From NCBI RefSeq assembly GCF_050699915.1, contig NZ_JBOHGA010000001.1, forward strand, positions 112,075 to 176,074: DNA of 64,000 nt, written 5' to 3'. The stretch is from Actinophytocola sp050699915 (GTDB taxonomy: Bacteria; Actinomycetota; Actinomycetes; Mycobacteriales; Pseudonocardiaceae). Of the stretch, positions 35,467 to 43,804 are shown piece by piece. Position numbers and translations under genes: made by a program. Numbering within the stretch: the first letter of the stretch is position 1; each line of letters starts with the position of its first letter. The notes beneath the pieces are model-generated. The model had not been told where the DNA came from. It was given only the letters and a program-made list of their open reading frames with translations, and did no database searches.

Positions 35467-36669
35467 TCATGAGGCCGCCACTCGCACGGGTCGGCCGAGG
35501 GTCACTGACTCAAGCACCGAGCACAGCCGAGCCAACTCCTCCGATGAGTTGTAGTAGTGCACCGACACCCGTAGCAGGCTGTTGAGGCCCCGCCTCTGCA
35601 TGTCGACGCATGCGGCGTTCTCCAGGCATACCCACGTGTTGATACCGGCCCGCTGCAGCTCCGCCCTGACCGACGCCGCGTCCCAGCCTCGCACGGTGAT
35701 GGCGACGGAGCCGCATCGTTCCAGACCGCGGTCCAGCACCGTCACTCCTGGGATGCGGGTGATCTCCGCACGCAGGTCCGCGGCCAGTTGCCGGATCCGC
35801 GGCCAAGTGTGCTCTACTCCCCAGGCTAGCGCGTAGTCGATGGCGACACCGAGTCCTATGCGTGCAGCGCAATTCGTCTCCCAGGTGTCGAACCGGCGGG
35901 CGGCAGGAGCGAACCGGTAGCTTCCGGCGGCCCACTCGACGCCGTCCAGGCCGACCATGGCAGGTGTGAGCTGCTCGGCGAACTCCCGGCGGGCGAACAG
36001 GAATCCAGTGCCACGCGGACCCCGCAGGTACTTGCGGCCGCAACCCACGAGCATGTCGCAGCCGATCTCCTCGACGTCGATGGGCATCTGCCCCACCGAC
36101 TGGCAGGCGTCGGCCAAGAACGGGATCCCGTTCTGCCGTGCCACCTGGCCGATCAGTGCCACCGGATAGACCAGACCGTCGTGCGTCGGCACGTGGGTCA
36201 TCGCGATCAGCTTTACGCGTTCGTCCAGCCTGCCCCGCAGTTCCTCCACGCTCACCAGACCGTCGGCGTCCACGGGCAACACCTCTAATCGCACCCCGTG
36301 GCGTTTGGCCAGGTGGAGCAGGGAGAGGTAACAACTGCCGTATTCCATCGGCGAGATGAGCACGCGATCGCCGGCCCGCAGTGGAATGCTGGCGAGTGCC
36401 GTTGTCCAGGCCCGGGAGGCGCTGTCGAACAAGGCGACTTCCTGGCTGTCGCAGTTGAGCAAGGCGCCGACAGCGGCATGCCCACGTTCGATTGCCTCCT
36501 GGGCGCGTTCAGCGGCCTCGTAAGAACCTATCTCGCTCTCCAGCCGCAGATGGCCCACCATCGCGTCGATGACGGGCTTCGGCGCGAGGCTGGCGCCAGC
36601 GTTGTTCAGGTGTGCGACGTGGTTCACGCCGGGCGTATCCGCCCGCGCCCGCACGAGATTGAGGTTCAT
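35467..36669 (-). CDS. Class V PLP-dependent aminotransferase / cysteine desulfurase-like
   Basis: The 400-residue enzyme has fold-type I PLP motifs: HLNNAGASLAPKPVIDAM at the start, the Asp-Gln pair in ADACQSVGQMP near residue 188 and the Schiff-base lysine in GCGRKYLRGPRGTGF near 212. The opening and the LRGPRGTGFL loop resemble the isopenicillin N epimerase/cysteine desulfurase group. It may act as aminotransferase, C-S or C-N lyase, or racemase; sequence does not decide. It is in one leftward operon with the adenylation protein and the N-oxygenase. Confidence 0.92.
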   Translation of the reverse strand: MNLNLVRARADTPGVNHVAHLNNAGASLAPKPVIDAMVGHLRLESEIGSYEAAERAQEAIERGHAAVGALLNCDSQEVALFDSASRAWTTALASIPLRAGDRVLISPMEYGSCYLSLLHLAKRHGVRLEVLPVDADGLVSVEELRGRLDERVKLIAMTHVPTHDGLVYPVALIGQVARQNGIPFLADACQSVGQMPIDVEEIGCDMLVGCGRKYLRGPRGTGFLFARREFAEQLTPAMVGLDGVEWAAGSYRFAPAARRFDTWETNCAARIGLGVAIDYALAWGVEHTWPRIRQLAADLRAEITRIPGVTVLDRGLERCGSVAITVRGWDAASVRAELQRAGINTWVCLENAACVDMQRRGLNSLLRVSVHYYNSSEELARLCSVLESVTLGRPVRVAAS

Positions 36670-36848
36670 TCAGTCAGCTCATCTCTGCCAGTCAGGCGTG
36701 GTTGAATATCAACCGCCCCTTGGCTTGAATCATCAGGTTGGTCGGTAGCTCCAGGCAGAAGTGCTTGCCGGCTGTAAGGCCAGGTGGGGTTGCCTAGGCC
36801 ACCATTTCGGCGACCGATCCCGCGCCACCGAGTGTCGGCGACACCGGA

Positions 36849-36908
36849 CGCGGCGCCGGCAGCGCGTCGCGGCCCATCGGTCACCGCGGCGCCGGCAGCG
36901 CGTCGCGG
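36849..36908. repeat. 24-base direct repeat at the 3' end of the adenylation gene
   Basis: CGCGGCGCCGGCAGCGCGTC plus four more identical bases occurs at 36849-36872 and again at 36885-36908, offset by 36 bases and therefore in frame. On the coding strand both copies read RDALPAPR. The upstream copy is followed at once by the TGA stop of the adenylation gene. The second copy continues as PVSPTLGGAGSVAEMVA before a TAG, which looks like the linker that normally leads into a carrier domain. A 72-codon frame (36666-36884) fills the gap to the aminotransferase gene but resembles nothing. Confidence 0.85.
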
Positions 36909-38404
36909 TCCAGCTTGCCGCTCGGCCTCAGCGGCAGCCGGTCGAGCGCCGTCATGGTGGCCGGCACCAGGTACTCGGGCAGCCGTGCGCGCAGGAAGTC
37001 GAGCAGATCCTGAGGGGTTGACCGCCCATCGGTCACTACGTACGCGGCCAGCACACGCGTGTCGCCGTCCCCTCGGGGCACGACCGCGGCGTCGGCGACG
37101 CCGGGGTGGGAGGTCAGCACGCCGGCGATCTCACCCGGCTCGACCCGGTAGCCGCCGATCTTGACCTGATCGTCGTTACGGCCGAGGAACTCCAGCACGC
37201 CGTCGGCACGCCGGCGGACGATGTCACCGGTGCGGTAGACCGCAACGGGCTCGCCGTCCGGGCCGACCGGGAGGCTGACGAAGCGAGCGGCGCTCTCCTC
37301 CGGTTGGTTCACATAGCCGGCCGCGTTGCCGCCACCGCCGAGGCACAACTCGCCATCCTCGCCGTTCCCGGTGAGGCTGCCGTCGGAACGAACGACGTAG
37401 CAGGTGGTATCCGAGATGGGCACGCCGATCGGCACACTGACCGCGTCCGGCGGTAGGTCGTTGACCTCGTATGTGGTTGAGAAACAGGCGGTTTCGGTCA
37501 GGCCGTAGGCGTTGATGAGGTGTGCCGGCCGGCCGTGTTCGAGCACCCGGCGGGCCGCGTCGGCCCGCATCGCCTCACCGGCGACAATTACGTACCGCAG
37601 CCCGGCGAACAACTCGGGCCCCGTGGCGGCCAAGCTGTGGAGGATGCTCGTGGTCAGGAGTACGACGCTGATCCGCTCCCGTTCCAGCACCGCGTGCAGT
37701 GCAGGCGCGGACAGCAGCACCTCCCTGGAGACCGGCACCAAGCAGGCACCGTTCAGCAGCGTCGCCCATATTTCGAACACCGCGATGTCGAAGGAGAGCC
37801 TCGCGGCGTGCAGCACCCGGTCCGTTGGCTCGATGTCCGCGAAGCCGTTGTCGATGCTGAGCCTCAGCACACCACGCTGCGGGATCGCCACTCCCTTCGG
37901 GCGGCCAGTCGTGCCGGAGGTGAACATCACGTAGGCGGGAACCGTCGTGTTCGGGGTCGGCGTCGGCCCATCGGCGCCCGAGTGGCCGGCGTCGAGCACG
38001 TCGGCGAATTCAAGTACCTGTCCGTCGGCGACATGTGCACCAGGTAGTTGGACGACCGCCACCGCGCCGCTGTCGGTCAGCAAGCGGCGCTGCCGGTCGG
38101 CGGGCAGCGACGGATCCAGCGGCGCGTACACGAGCCCGGCGCACACCGCACCCAGGATCGCGACACAGAAGTCCTGGCCACGCTCGCCCGCCACCGCGAC
38201 AACCGCGCCTTCGAGCAGTCCGAGATGCCGCAGTCCGCGAGCGAACCGCTCGGCGAGCGAGCCGAGTTCGGCGTAGCTGAGTTGTCCGTCGACAACGTCG
38301 ATCGCGGGCCGGTCAGCGTGGCGGCGTACCTGAGCCAGGAATAATTCGGCGAGTGACTGATCGTAAATGTCAGTGATCGGTTCGGCCGCTTCGTCAGCTT
38401 TCAT
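36881..38404 (-). CDS. Free-standing NRPS-type adenylation domain protein
   Basis: The 507-residue product is a complete amino-acid adenylation domain: A3 MFTSGTTGRPKGVA, A4 SFDIAVFEIW, A5 NAYGLTETA, A7 YRTGDIVRR, A8 GRNDDQVKIGGYRVEPGEI and A10 with its lysine in LRPSGKLDRDAL. The A4 Asp that contacts the alpha-amino group is present, which fits an amino acid. There is no carrier domain. The ATG at 38404 follows GGAGG by five bases; upstream in-frame codons lack a site. It probably activates an amino acid for transfer to a separate carrier or for amide formation. A 3' repeat suggests that a carrier domain was lost. Confidence 0.92.
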   Translation of the reverse strand: MKADEAAEPITDIYDQSLAELFLAQVRRHADRPAIDVVDGQLSYAELGSLAERFARGLRHLGLLEGAVVAVAGERGQDFCVAILGAVCAGLVYAPLDPSLPADRQRRLLTDSGAVAVVQLPGAHVADGQVLEFADVLDAGHSGADGPTPTPNTTVPAYVMFTSGTTGRPKGVAIPQRGVLRLSIDNGFADIEPTDRVLHAARLSFDIAVFEIWATLLNGACLVPVSREVLLSAPALHAVLERERISVVLLTTSILHSLAATGPELFAGLRYVIVAGEAMRADAARRVLEHGRPAHLINAYGLTETACFSTTYEVNDLPPDAVSVPIGVPISDTTCYVVRSDGSLTGNGEDGELCLGGGGNAAGYVNQPEESAARFVSLPVGPDGEPVAVYRTGDIVRRRADGVLEFLGRNDDQVKIGGYRVEPGEIAGVLTSHPGVADAAVVPRGDGDTRVLAAYVVTDGRSTPQDLLDFLRARLPEYLVPATMTALDRLPLRPSGKLDRDALPAPR

Positions 38405-38980
38405 GTGGACCTCCGGTCCGGTTTGCTTCTCACAGTATCCATATTTGGTTGGTGATCTCTGCCCTACCAGGTCAGAGTAGTACCCGGAATTAATGATCAA
38501 AGCTCTTGAAACGTGAGCGGCGACGCAACAAGTCAAGGTTCACGTCATCAGAACCTTGAGCGATCGAACACGAGTGAATTGCATCCGTGTAACTACGCCA
38601 AAATGTTGAACTAGTAGGCCCGTGCCATTACTCGGCAAGCATCGATAATGTTGGGCGTCACCCCTTCGGCGGCTTGCGGCGGGCGTTCGGCTGATGCGGT
38701 GAGGAGCTCCTGCGGCTCTCGGCGCAGAATACGGAGCGACATGAGCAGCCGGCTCTACGAACTTCACGTCGTGGCCAACTACCTTGGGCGTCCTCGGCGC
38801 AGGGGGTGCGGCTGGCTCCGACAGGTTGCTCGTTCGAGCCGCTGTCTCCTGCACCGCCTGCTGGAGTCGTGGGAAGACCGCGAAGAGGAGCGCTGCGGCC
38901 CGGGCCGACTCGCCGGTCACGCAGTGGTCGGCGCGGCTACTGCGGCTGGTCAAACGTTCCGAGATGCAGCTCTACCTGGA
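38405..38980. other. Gene-poor region upstream of adenylation operon
   Basis: About 575 bases hold no convincing gene. Frames of 131-193 codons exist on both strands but show no domain and have Arg/Pro/Ala shadow composition. Base composition is visibly lower in GC at 38405-38640 than in flanking genes, and this part should contain the promoter of the leftward operon. Confidence 0.4.
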
Positions 38981-39330
38981 TTAGGCGAGCCCGATATCCC
39001 TAACGAACCGGCTCACTCCGTCGTCGTCTATTCTGCGGTTGTACTTGGTCACGACGAAGCCCGAGTAGAAGATCCGGAGCTCCTTGCGAGCACGGGTGAT
39101 CGAGACGTAGAAACGGCGACGGCCTTCTACACGGTCCTCCGGTGCCTTCGACTGGTAGCTCGGCATCAGGTCCTCGTCCGCGCCGACGATGAGTACGACG
39201 TCGAACTCAAAGCCCGTTGCCCGACGTAGTGGTGGTCACCTCCACCCCACGGCTTGATCTTGGTCACCGACTGGTCCTTGCACAACTCCATCAACACGGT
39301 GAACGAAGGTTCGACGTTCTCCGGCTTGGT
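38981..39330 (-). pseudogene. UvrD/Rep-type helicase C-terminal remnant
   Basis: The leftward frame ending at 38981 contains superfamily I helicase motifs V-VI: EFDVVLIVGADEDLMPSYQS and then RRRFYVSITRARKELRIFYS. Just upstream the KGLEF-type segment is split by a frameshift near 39220, and the preceding codons continue in another frame (PWGGGDHHYVGQRAL). The ATPase body is absent. It is a truncated, frameshifted helicase and marks a rearranged junction. Confidence 0.7.
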
Positions 39331-39349
39331 GGTGAGGTGGCACCAGGGA

Positions 39350-39897
39350 CCGGCGCGGCTGACCACCGGCGTGTTCGCCTCGTCCTACGTGAACGCGGGG
39401 AACCTCGGCATTCCGATCTCGGTCTACGTGCTCGGCGACGCCGCCTACGTCGTGCCCGTCCGATCGTGCTCGGTTGCGCCGTCGGGCTCGGTCTCGCCGC
39501 CACCGGCTGGCGGTTGCCCACCGTCGTGCGAGAACCGGTCGAGCTGCTCGCGATGCTCGCCGTGCCCGCGGCGCTGCTGGCGTACGGGATGAGCCTGCGC
39601 GGCGCGCCCCGCCCGGCCAGCGGAGAGCGAACCGGCCCGGTGTGGCTCGCAGTGGTGCTGAAGACGTTGGCGCAGCCGGTGTTCGCCTACGTGCTCGGCC
39701 GCTGGGTGGCCGGCCTCGAGGACACGGCGTTGCTCGCGGTCACGGTAACCTCGGCGCTACCCACGGCACAGAACGTGTTCGTGTACGCCGCGACTCACAA
39801 CCAGGGCACCGACCAAGCCCGCGACGTCATCCTGCTCACGACTGTCCTGTCGGTACCAGTACTCGTGGTGATCACCTTGCTGCTCGGGCCAGCCTGA
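39350..39897 (+). pseudogene. Broken AEC (auxin efflux carrier)-family transporter
   Basis: One frame carries the AEC motif SYVNAGNLGIPISVYVLGDA (about 39380-39445). After a frameshift or deletion near 39450, a second frame continues to a proper end (VLGCAVGLGLAATGWRLPTV, LAVTVTSALPTAQNVFVYA and a final hydrophobic helix). The first helices are absent, and the left edge abuts the helicase relic. It is therefore a deleted and frameshifted permease gene. Confidence 0.75.
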
Positions 39898-40015
39898 CCA
39901 CCAATTCGGGGTACTGGAGTTACCTCCTACACCCATGGCAGCCCGCCTACCCCGGAGTTATGGCCCAGATCGACCACCGCGCCGAGACGCCGTCGCGGTG
40001 GTCGCGGCCGGTTGT

Positions 40016-42796
40016 CTACGGTCCGTGCTGCCCTGATCTCGGAAGAGCCTCGGTGAGATGTCGGCGTGTGGCGTTGAGGGCAAGGCGCACACATTCTCGT
40101 TCGCCCAGTTGGGCAGCCAGGCTGGCGCGGGGGATTTCCAGAGCGTAGGGGATGTCGGGCGGTAGCGCGGCGAGGATGCCGTGGACGTCGATTCCACCTT
40201 CGCCGGGAGAGAGGCGTTCGTAGCGGGCGGTGTGGATCAGTCCTTCCACTGTGGACGGTACGCGGGCGGGAGCGTCGCAGACGTGGGCGTAGTGGAACCA
40301 CTCTCGGGGCAGCGCTCGCAGTTCCTCGATGCTGGAGTGGGACCTCGCGAAGTGCAGCAGGTCGATCAGCATGCCGGCGTTGGGACGATCAGCGGCGCGT
40401 AGAACGTGGGTCGCTTCGCTGAGGTTGGGGGTTTCGGTCCAGGACGGGAACTCGAGGTCGATGGTGAGACCGAGTGGCACTGCCAGGTCGCACAGCTGGA
40501 CGAAGTGTTCGGTCTTGCGGTCTCGATTCGAATCGGGCAGCTGGGTGATGACGTGGCGCGCGCCGAGGTCGGCGCCGACTTCGAGGTAGCGCTGGAAGGC
40601 GCGTGGGTCGTCGTGGGGACCGATGCGGGCCAGCTCGATGTCCAGTACGCGGATACCGGTGTCGGCCAGGCGTTGCTTGGTTTCGCGCAGCAGGGCGGGA
40701 TCGGTCGCGATCGGGTAGTGCGGCTCGTCGGGCGTCACTCTGGTCAAGCGGATGCCGACGTAGTCGTAGCCGGCATCGGCGGCGGCGGATACGAGCTCGG
40801 GCGGCGAAAGGCTCAGCGCGGACAGGTGGGCGATGGAGTACTCGTGCGCCTGCCGATCGTCGCGGACGGCCGGTGGCTGGGGGATGACTGTGGTCGCGAC
40901 CAGGCGGCGCTGGCGGTGGGCGGCCATCCGTACCGGGGTGGTGCCGGCGGCACCATAGCCGGCGTAGCCGTCGATGCGTTGCACGATCTCGAAGAAGACG
41001 CGCGAGCCGAGCATGTCGGTGCAGAGGTGGAGGTACTCGCCGTGCTCGTCGCGGTCGTACAGCACCGAGTGCTCGCGCATCGAGTCAAGCAGGTCCGGCG
41101 GCAGCTCGATCCGGGCGTCCAGGTCGTCGTAGTAGTTGCCGGGGATCTCCAGCAGTGGGGCGCCGAGTGCGCGGAGTGCCCTGGCGGTGGCGATGGCATC
41201 CGTGGTTTCGAATGCGATGTGCTGGGGATCTGGCACCGCGGGCGCCCACTGGCCACGGCGAAACAGCGCGGCGTTGAGTGTGATCCGTACGCGGTGGCCC
41301 GGGTCGGTCGCGGCGCGGCTGCGGATCAGTCCGAAGGGCGCGGCGAACTCGGTGGCGGTCTGGGCGCGCAGACCGAGCACCGAGCGGTAGAACAACGCGG
41401 TCTGGTCGAAGTCGTCGAACGGTTCGGTCAGTGAGACGTGGTCGGTCGCGACGAGCAGGCCGCGCTCGCTGGATGGTGTTCCGGTGGGCGCGAAGTCCGC
41501 CAGCCAGCTGTTCGACTCGTCTCCTGAGTCGCAGAAGAAGACGGTCGTTCCGTCGGGCGCGGAAACCGAACGCAGGTCCGCCTCCTGGGACCGGCGGCTA
41601 CGGGGGAGGACGGGCGCGAGCAGCAGCTCCGCTCGCTGCGCGGACGCCGTCGGATCGGAGCTCTCGACCGCCAGCGCGACGATCTCCGCGGTGCCCGGCG
41701 CGGCGGTGACCCGCGGGGTCGCGTTGAGCAGGACGCGGGCCTTGCCCTGCTGCCACAGCTGCACCGGCTTCGAGCGGTGCTGACCGACATGGGCGAACCC
41801 GAGTGCGTTCAACGTGCGTGCGAGCAGCGGACCGGAGACGTCGTCCACGGACAGTTCGGTGAACGCGTGCCCGGCGAGGGTGGGGGCCGGGGGCAGGTAG
41901 CGTCGGTCGGGGCTGCGCAGGCTCTCCCGAACCGAGATGAGCGAACGCATCGCGTCGACCGCCATCGGCCGCGGGGCGGCCTGGCGGAAGACGTCGTTGG
42001 ACACCTCGAGGGAAAGCGGTCCGGCATACCCGGTGGCGAGCACGGTGGACGCGAATCCTGCCAGCTCGAATGATCCCTGCCCGGGGAAGAGTCGGTGGTG
42101 TGTGCTCCACTGCGCCAGGTCCATGTGCCGGGGCGGCGCGTCCGCCAGCTGCAGTGCGAAGATTTTCGCGCCGGGGATGATCCGGATGCCCGTGAGGTCG
42201 CTGCCGTGGGCGAGCACGTGGAAGCTGTCCAGGCACAGCCCGAGCGCGGGATGGTCGGCGCGGCGCACGATTCGCCACGCGTGGCCGAAAGTGTTGACGA
42301 ACCGGCCCCACGCGAGCGCCTCGTAGGCGATGCGCAGTCCGTGCTCGCCGGCCCGGTCGGCGAGCAGGTGCAGGTGCTCGGCGGCGAGGTCGTCGTCGTC
42401 GACCGCGTCCGCGGACAGGGTCGAGCACACCGTCATGGTGGCCGCACCGAGCTCGCCCATGAGTGCGAACTTGCGGTCGGCCCGGCGCAGGTTCGTCCGC
42501 AGGATGTCCGGCGGCACTGCCTCGAAGTCGTGGAAGGGTTGGTACACCTCGATCGTGAGTCCGAGGTCGGCACACCGTTGCCGCACCTGCCGGGGTGACA
42601 GCGGCGATGCGATGAGGTCGTCCTCGACTAGCTCGACCCCGTCGAATCCCGCCGCGGCCGCCGCGGCCAGCTTATCCTCCAGCGTGCCGGACAAACACAC
42701 GGTGGCGAGTGTCAGCCTCGGCTGCGTCCCGGGACGATGCTCGGCTTCGGTGGTCGTGGTGGCGCGTTCATCGGTGAGCAAGGGGTTGCCTCCCAT
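40016..42796 (-). CDS. 3-Dehydroshikimate dehydratase (QsuB-like) fused to a second TIM-barrel domain
   Basis: The 926-residue product has three parts. Residues 30-300 form an AP-endonuclease-2/sugar-isomerase TIM barrel (AYEALAWG, CLDSFHVLAH, LSLEVSND) like the catalytic half of QsuB. Residues 310-615 form an HPPD-like double VOC domain with metal ligands in TDHVSL, PQHIAFE and FFEIVQRIDG; this half is usual for QsuB, which is about 618 residues. Residues 630-926 form a further TIM barrel of the same superfamily (DIELARIGPHDD, LTIDLEFPSW, MLIDLLHFARSH), which QsuB lacks. The first two parts should convert 3-dehydroshikimate to protocatechuate. The role of the third is unknown. The start at 42796 overlaps the end of the dehydrogenase gene by 29 bases; no later in-frame start precedes the barrel as well. 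Confidence 0.9.
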   Translation of the reverse strand: MGGNPLLTDERATTTTEAEHRPGTQPRLTLATVCLSGTLEDKLAAAAAAGFDGVELVEDDLIASPLSPRQVRQRCADLGLTIEVYQPFHDFEAVPPDILRTNLRRADRKFALMGELGAATMTVCSTLSADAVDDDDLAAEHLHLLADRAGEHGLRIAYEALAWGRFVNTFGHAWRIVRRADHPALGLCLDSFHVLAHGSDLTGIRIIPGAKIFALQLADAPPRHMDLAQWSTHHRLFPGQGSFELAGFASTVLATGYAGPLSLEVSNDVFRQAAPRPMAVDAMRSLISVRESLRSPDRRYLPPAPTLAGHAFTELSVDDVSGPLLARTLNALGFAHVGQHRSKPVQLWQQGKARVLLNATPRVTAAPGTAEIVALAVESSDPTASAQRAELLLAPVLPRSRRSQEADLRSVSAPDGTTVFFCDSGDESNSWLADFAPTGTPSSERGLLVATDHVSLTEPFDDFDQTALFYRSVLGLRAQTATEFAAPFGLIRSRAATDPGHRVRITLNAALFRRGQWAPAVPDPQHIAFETTDAIATARALRALGAPLLEIPGNYYDDLDARIELPPDLLDSMREHSVLYDRDEHGEYLHLCTDMLGSRVFFEIVQRIDGYAGYGAAGTTPVRMAAHRQRRLVATTVIPQPPAVRDDRQAHEYSIAHLSALSLSPPELVSAAADAGYDYVGIRLTRVTPDEPHYPIATDPALLRETKQRLADTGIRVLDIELARIGPHDDPRAFQRYLEVGADLGARHVITQLPDSNRDRKTEHFVQLCDLAVPLGLTIDLEFPSWTETPNLSEATHVLRAADRPNAGMLIDLLHFARSHSSIEELRALPREWFHYAHVCDAPARVPSTVEGLIHTARYERLSPGEGGIDVHGILAALPPDIPYALEIPRASLAAQLGERECVRLALNATRRHLTEALPRSGQHGP

Positions 42797-43673
42797 CCGG
42801 CGTGTTCCGTGCCATCTCGTCGAAGTGACGCAGCATGCGGTCCAGGTCGGGCTCGCGGCCGGTGATGATCCGGAACGTGTCCGCGGCCTGGAAGACAGCC
42901 ATGCGCCCGCCGTCGAGAACCCGGCAGCCGAGTGCGCGAGCGGTTCGGACGAGCTCGGTCTCCAGCGGCCGGTACACGAGGTCGGCGATCCACAGGTCTG
43001 GTCGCAGCAGCTCCACGGGGAGCGGAAGGCCGGGATGGCCCGCCATCCCGGTCGGGGTGGCGTGGGTGAGTCCGTCGGCGTCGCGCAGCGCGTCGGCCAG
43101 CTCGCCGACCCGGCCCGCACTCGCACGTCCTGCGCCGAACCGCCTGCACAGCGAGCCCGCAAGTTGCTCGCCGCGACCCGAATCGACGTCGACGATCCGG
43201 ATGGTCCCCGCCCCGAGCGAGAGCAGGGCGTGCCCGATCGCGGCACCGGCGCCACCCGCGCCGAGCAGCACGATCCGGTCCAACGCGGCGTCGGGAAGGC
43301 CGACGCCCAGGGCACGGGAGAACCCGGTCAGGTCGGTGTTGTGCCCGACTGACCGGCCGTCGGCGAAGACGACTGTGTTGACCGCGCCGACCGCCGCTGC
43401 GTCGGGGGAGAGGTCGTCGAGGTGGTCCAGGACGAGCTGCTTGACGGGGTGGGTGATGTTGAGCCCGTCGTAGCCGGCGAGTCCGGCGGCTGCCAGCAGG
43501 TCGCCGACCGCCGCGGCCGGCACGCCGAGGCCGTCGATGTCGAGGATTCGGTAGAGGTAGCGGATACCGAGGGCGTCGCCCTCCCGTTCGTGCAGTGCCG
43601 GGCTCAACGAGGTGCCGATGCCCGAGCCGATCAGGCCGACGAGGTAGCCGGTGCCGTCGCGCGCTGGTGCCAT
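42768..43673 (-). CDS. Shikimate/quinate 5-dehydrogenase (AroE/QsuD family)
   Basis: This 301-residue protein has the substrate motif GTSLSPALHE, the catalytic lysine in NITHPVKQ, the Asp in HNTDLTGF and a Rossmann loop LLGAGGAGAAIG. The second half resembles catabolic quinate/shikimate dehydrogenases. Translational overlap with the dehydroshikimate dehydratase fusion supports a catabolic role: quinate to dehydroquinate or shikimate to dehydroshikimate with NAD(P)+. Confidence 0.92.
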   Translation of the reverse strand: MAPARDGTGYLVGLIGSGIGTSLSPALHEREGDALGIRYLYRILDIDGLGVPAAAVGDLLAAAGLAGYDGLNITHPVKQLVLDHLDDLSPDAAAVGAVNTVVFADGRSVGHNTDLTGFSRALGVGLPDAALDRIVLLGAGGAGAAIGHALLSLGAGTIRIVDVDSGRGEQLAGSLCRRFGAGRASAGRVGELADALRDADGLTHATPTGMAGHPGLPLPVELLRPDLWIADLVYRPLETELVRTARALGCRVLDGGRMAVFQAADTFRIITGREPDLDRMLRHFDEMARNTPDGRQPLAHR

Positions 43674-43761
43674 GAGCTCTCCTGCGAGACATCCGACCGC
43701 TGCGAACGAACTAGATAGTTACTTATACGCCGCCAACGGTGCGAGGGGAAGAACGGACAAC

Positions 43762-43792
43762 GGGCGCGCCGTGCGGATCACGCGGCGCGCCC
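43762..43792 (-). terminator. GC-rich hairpin after PQQ dehydrogenase gene
   Basis: GGGCGCGCCG (43762-43771) pairs perfectly with CGGCGCGCCC (43783-43792). It lies 12 bases beyond the stop of the leftward PQQ dehydrogenase gene, in the 131-base gap before the dehydrogenase-dehydratase pair, so that pair probably has its own promoter. Confidence 0.7.
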
Positions 43793-43804
43793 GCGCGAGG
43801 TTGC

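Noticed and set aside
36666..36884. 72-codon frame between adenylation and aminotransferase genes
   Set aside because: It overlaps neatly at both ends, but its sequence derives partly from the 24-base repeat and resembles no carrier or MbtH protein.
38540..39229. Frames of 131-193 codons in the gap left of the helicase relic
   Set aside because: Composition is shadow-like and no domain is visible on either strand.
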